This document shows, piece by piece, positions 61,401 through 64,000 of a stretch of DNA of 64,000 nt; position 1 is the stretch's first letter, and each line of letters opens with the position of its first letter. The notes under the pieces are model-generated. The model did no database searches. It was not told the DNA's origin and worked only from the letters and a program-made list of their open reading frames with translations. The stretch is from the NCBI RefSeq assembly GCF_003589595.1, contig NW_020653750.1, forward strand, positions 2,472,270 to 2,536,269. The letters are read 5' to 3'. This DNA is from Hyposmocoma kahamanoa (Eukaryota; Arthropoda; Insecta; Lepidoptera; Cosmopterigidae). The position numbers and the translations under genes are program-made.

Positions 61401-61480
61401 TTCGACACTTTGTTTGTGCATTTTTTAGGTTTCACGTTGGTAATTTTGTTAACGGTTTGAAATAACTCGAATGTATCCAT
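58409..61480 (-). CDS. Gustatory receptor Gr-E, four exons, complete (364 aa), GC-AG intron
   Basis: Exons (minus) 61480-60797, 60608-60534, 59226-59076 and 58593-58409 total 1095 bp. I start at ATG 61480 (MDTFELFQTVNKITNVKPKK), aligned with Gr-C and Gr-D, and not at the upstream in-frame ATG at 61567. The first intron begins GCAAGT at the exact position where Gr-C and Gr-D have GTAAGT, so it is a GC-AG intron; the other donors are GTAGGT and GTAAGA. Phases are 0, 0 and 1. Marks: FILFLCIFGFDFGFKKTLSK, FPDYWRCIPIIGLDSIAIIQ in exon 1, ICGPTIVIQMIYSELEAIKV in exon 3, and CATYFIVLLQFSHFDNWNF at the end with the TYhhhhhQF signature. It is a chemosensory channel, ligand unknown. Introns 2 and 3 hold repeats. 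Confidence 0.9.
58705..58925 (-). repeat. Interspersed repeat family B, copy in Gr-E intron 3
   Basis: The minus strand shows GCCGCCAAGCGGTAATGTGA, GGTGAAACAACAGGTACATG and CTGAGATTTTAGAGGCATG, in the order of the family. It is more diverged than the copies at 40.7 and 49.5 kb and carries a GA-rich expansion at 58794-58805. Confidence 0.65.
59415..60251. mobile_element. Composite foldback element in Gr-E intron 2
   Basis: TGTTTTAACACTCTCAGCGC (59415-59434) and the reverse complement of 60232-60251 (CTGTTGAATACTCTCAGTGC) form 20-bp ends. Inside, AGCAGGCCATGTG-type modules occur at 59459, 59726 and 59811, and in inverted form (CCCACATG.CTTGCTGG / GGCGGCCCACATGG) at about 60146 and 60221, so the element is built of repeated blocks facing both ways. 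No gene. Confidence 0.65.
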
Positions 61481-61849
61481 TTTAAAAAAAAAAGTAAATA
61501 TTGTTTCGTATAAGCAGGAGACTTTTACGTTTTCAAAGTTCGAGATGACAGTAGTGAATAGTGACATACTTCAGTTTTAATTAATTATTTATGTATGGGA
61601 TTTAAAATAATGGTGAGTCGTATTGACTAGTTAAGTGTGTTTTTTTGCTACGTTATCGACAATGAGAATCTTTAATATTCATACAACAATTACAGTTGAG
61701 TATGATGAATCGAATCATTCATAAATCGTACTTAAATAAAAACATACCCCAAAGAGGTGTATAGAAACTATGGTGGTATTGTTGTACTATCAATACAAGT
61801 AGTGTAATACTCCACACAAAATTAGCAGAACGGCTTGTAGATTCGTAAT
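61481..61849 (-). promoter_or_regulatory. Upstream region of Gr-E
   Basis: Contains AGTTTTAATTAATTATTTAT and ATGGGATTTAAAATAATG (61573-61610) related to the blocks upstream of Gr-C and Gr-D. The rest, up to the LINE tail, has no recognised content. No core promoter motif can be named with confidence. Confidence 0.4.
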
Positions 61850-63545
61850 TTATTATTATTATTATTATTAGGGTGGCTCCATTTGGGGCCTATGAGTCCC
61901 TCATCACTGCGACCATTAAATGATCTATTATGATCACCACTAATTACAGTTCGGAGCCAAGGCTAACAGCATTAAGGAACTGAAGGACTTTCCTGGCTCC
62001 GACAGTTCTTGTGTCCTCTGCGTGTGGCCTACGCCTACCCAGTACGGAATTTCTCACGCCCATTAGAAGGCAGCACTGGGTGAGGAGATGCACAGGAGTT
62101 TCATCCGCCTCGTGGCAGAATCTACATTCTCTGTTTTCTCTCTGTCCAATATTTGACATGTGCTTGTTCAAGCTACAATGCCCTGTTAAGGCTCTAGTCA
62201 GCATTCTGATTACATTCCTGTCCAGTGACGGAGCTTCTTTACAGTGTTTGGCACTGAAGGCAGTTATCAGGGCTTTTGAATGTTCAAGACCCTTAATCTG
62301 CAGCCACACGTCAAGGGAGACGTGTGCGCTCTCGTTCAGCAAAGTGAGCTTTGCCAGGCTGCGCGCTATTCCTATAAAGGGCTCAGGACCAATGAAGGCC
62401 TCCCTAGCACCAGCCTTAGCCTCTTCATCCGCTGCTTCATTTTCCTCGATATCAGAGTGACCTGGAACCCAACCCAGGACCACATTATTCGTTTCCCCGA
62501 GAGTATTCAGTTTAGTTACGCAGTTCTCTACAATCTTCGAAGTTTGGGTGACTGAGGTTAGTGCATGCAGAGCGGCTTGACTACCTGAGTTTATATAAAT
62601 ATAATTGTTGACGTAGCCTCTCTTCAGGTTCGGATTCGCACAAGCGATTATGTCGTATATTTCGGCCTAAAAGATAGAGGAGTGTCGTCCCGTGTTCAGC
62701 TTATAGCGGAGTCTGGGTCTCACGCCATGTATATCACAACCTACGTTGGGTCCCATCTTGGACCCATCGGTATACCAAAGAAGGCTACCGTCGTTCCAGG
62801 TAAGACTGTTAGTTTCCCAGTCTTCCCCGGTTGGAAATTCTACCTGATAGAGTTTCTTGAAGTTTTACTTGAGAAGCATGACATCAGAAGTCATTCCCAG
62901 AACAAGATGTTCCAGAATTGTGTCCTGGGCCGATCTCAATGTCTTAAAGAGCCATTTAGTCCTTAACCTGGTGGAGAGCCTGTACATACTGTTACCGGCC
63001 TCCTTCTGTATCAATACATGCAGGGGAGTCAGATTCAGCAATGAATTTAGGACTGGCCCAAGTGTAGTGGACATGGCTCCCGTTGCTATCAGGTACGCGA
63101 CACGTAGACTACTCAATGTGGCAATAGTGGTTGTTTCACTGACTTTGCCACTCCAAACAACGGAGGCATATGTTACTATGGGCCTCACAATTGCCTTGTA
63201 TAACCAGAGAGTCATCTTTGGTTTTAGACCCCAACGCTGTCCTGCCATACGACTACAGATACCTAAGGCCGTCTTAGCCTTGTTGACCGTGTTAGCTTTA
63301 TGATAATTCCACCATAGCGTTTGATCTAGATATTTAACTTCTGCGGAAAAGCTCATAGCCCTGCCACCAAGGATCGGTTTCACTAGCTTGTCTAGTTTCC
63401 GCTTTCTAGTGAAGGGAACGATATTTGTCTTTTCCGCATTAGTAGATAGTTCGTTACCTTATCAGATTCGTAATTCACTAGATTATCTTTTTAAGGTATC
63501 GTTATAGATATGTATATCATCTGCAAATAATATGCATCTGTGTTA
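61850..63545 (-). mobile_element. I-type non-LTR retrotransposon with RNase H, 5'-truncated
   Basis: Read on the minus strand: a degraded RT catalytic box (LFADDIHIYNDT, about 63530-63490), KTNIVPFTRKRKL, the RT thumb with WLYKAIVRPIVTYASVVWSG (63383-62865), an RNase H region (IYINSGSQAALHAL, then WVPGHSDIEENEAADEEAK), a zinc-knuckle-like C-rich tail (ECRFCHEADETPVHLL) and a 3' end in TAATAATAATAATAATAA at 61850-61870. RNase H after the RT plus a (TAA)n tail fits the I group. It lies next to Gr-E in the same orientation. Confidence 0.85.
61944..63470 (-). pseudogene. I-type ORF2 remnant: RT thumb, RNase H, C-terminal zinc region
   Basis: Open pieces 63383-62865 and 62483-61944, with the RNase H start between them in other frames. 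The RNase H motif normally reading S-D-S-Q-A-A-L is S-G-S-Q-A-A-L here (GGT for GAT near 62590), so a catalytic Asp is lost; the later HSDIEENEAADEEAK part is intact. In the living family this protein makes the DNA copy and degrades the RNA strand. It is frameshifted and missing its endonuclease and most of its RT. Confidence 0.8.
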
Positions 63546-64000
63546 CGTCTGTGTTGACTCACCGAACACGCAGAGTTGCGCTACTTGTCTTGGTATTATA
63601 CTGCTGTAGACTACGCTGAGAATATATTAGAGATGCCACGTATAGTGATTTGGCCGAATACCGAATATCTAGTGCAGGCTATGTTGAGTATGTGCACTAT
63701 TATTATTATTATTACATTATTAATTAAGTTTAAGTTTTGAAATTGAATTTAAAACAGGACGTAAATGTTTTAAAACTGTCGTGAAACATTAAAACACGCT
63801 CCCCTGAAAAATTTTTCGAAATGTCGTTTTCGCCATTTCCACAAAACACCGACAATTTGAATGGTGGTTATAGAATCACCTTTTTAAGCAGGCACGTTTT
63901 TGTACGTAACGACTAACAACAAAAGATAAAGCATTTATTTCTTTTAATTAATTGATAACACAAGCGATGAACAAAAGAAATATTACTATTGTGTTTATAA
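63546..64000. other. Right edge: family D-like remnant and AT-rich sequence
   Basis: GAGTTGCGCTACTTGTCTTGGTATTATACTGCTGT (63573-63607) resembles the family D end motif at 11660-11705 and 30660-30683. ATT repeats lie at 63696-63712. Nothing else recognised. Confidence 0.4.

Noticed and set aside
61481..61567. Upstream in-frame ATG for Gr-E
   Set aside because: The ATG at 61480 aligns with the starts of Gr-C and Gr-D; the extra 29 residues have no counterpart.
62011..63303. Plus-strand open frames of 91-149 codons
   Set aside because: They are antisense shadows of the I-type LINE coding sequence.

Overview
This is insect nuclear DNA, most likely lepidopteran (inference). It is AT-rich and intron-containing. 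It is packed with tRNA-derived SINEs, CR1/RTE/I-type LINE debris, dead mariners and foldback elements of kinds common in moths and butterflies, and it carries a cluster of insect gustatory receptor (Gr) genes. There are no bacterial-style operons, ribosome binding sites or CRISPR arrays, and no credible free-standing tRNA or rRNA gene.

Layout: 1-4990, a nearly full-length but broken CR1-like non-LTR retrotransposon (minus). 5564-6568, the last two exons of Gr-A (plus). 9581-16792, complete four-exon Gr-B (plus). 16793-24205, intergenic, with a 71-bp-arm foldback, a fossil reverse transcriptase and a dispersed repeat. 24206-26915, two intronless, intact TTLL1-like tubulin polyglutamylase genes of 432 codons each, converging tail to tail. 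27186-39177, intergenic and repeat-rich, with two dead mariners, SINEs, a hexanucleotide microsatellite and a palindromic MITE. 39178-42595, four-exon Gr-C (minus). 42596-55222, intergenic, with a third mariner, a BEL/Pao gag relic, repeats and a decayed Gr relic near 51.8 kb. 55223-58049 Gr-D and 58409-61480 Gr-E (both minus, four exons, tandem). 61850-63545, 3' part of an I-type LINE with RNase H (minus).

The four complete Gr genes share one architecture: a long first exon (684-723 bp), exons of 75-78 bp and 148-151 bp, and a short last exon carrying the TYhhhhhQ(F/L) motif, with intron phases 0, 0 and 1. They fall into two subgroups, A/B (plus) and C/D/E (minus), so the window records tandem duplication plus an orientation switch, with the TTLL1 pair lying between the two arms. 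C, D and E also share non-coding sequence upstream of their start codons.

The most notable items are the convergent intronless TTLL1 pair, the Gr cluster with its pseudogene relic, a GC-AG splice donor in Gr-E, and several unclassified foldback and interspersed repeat families with copies at defined positions. Everything was read by eye from the sequence. Family names rest on recognised motifs, not on database searches.
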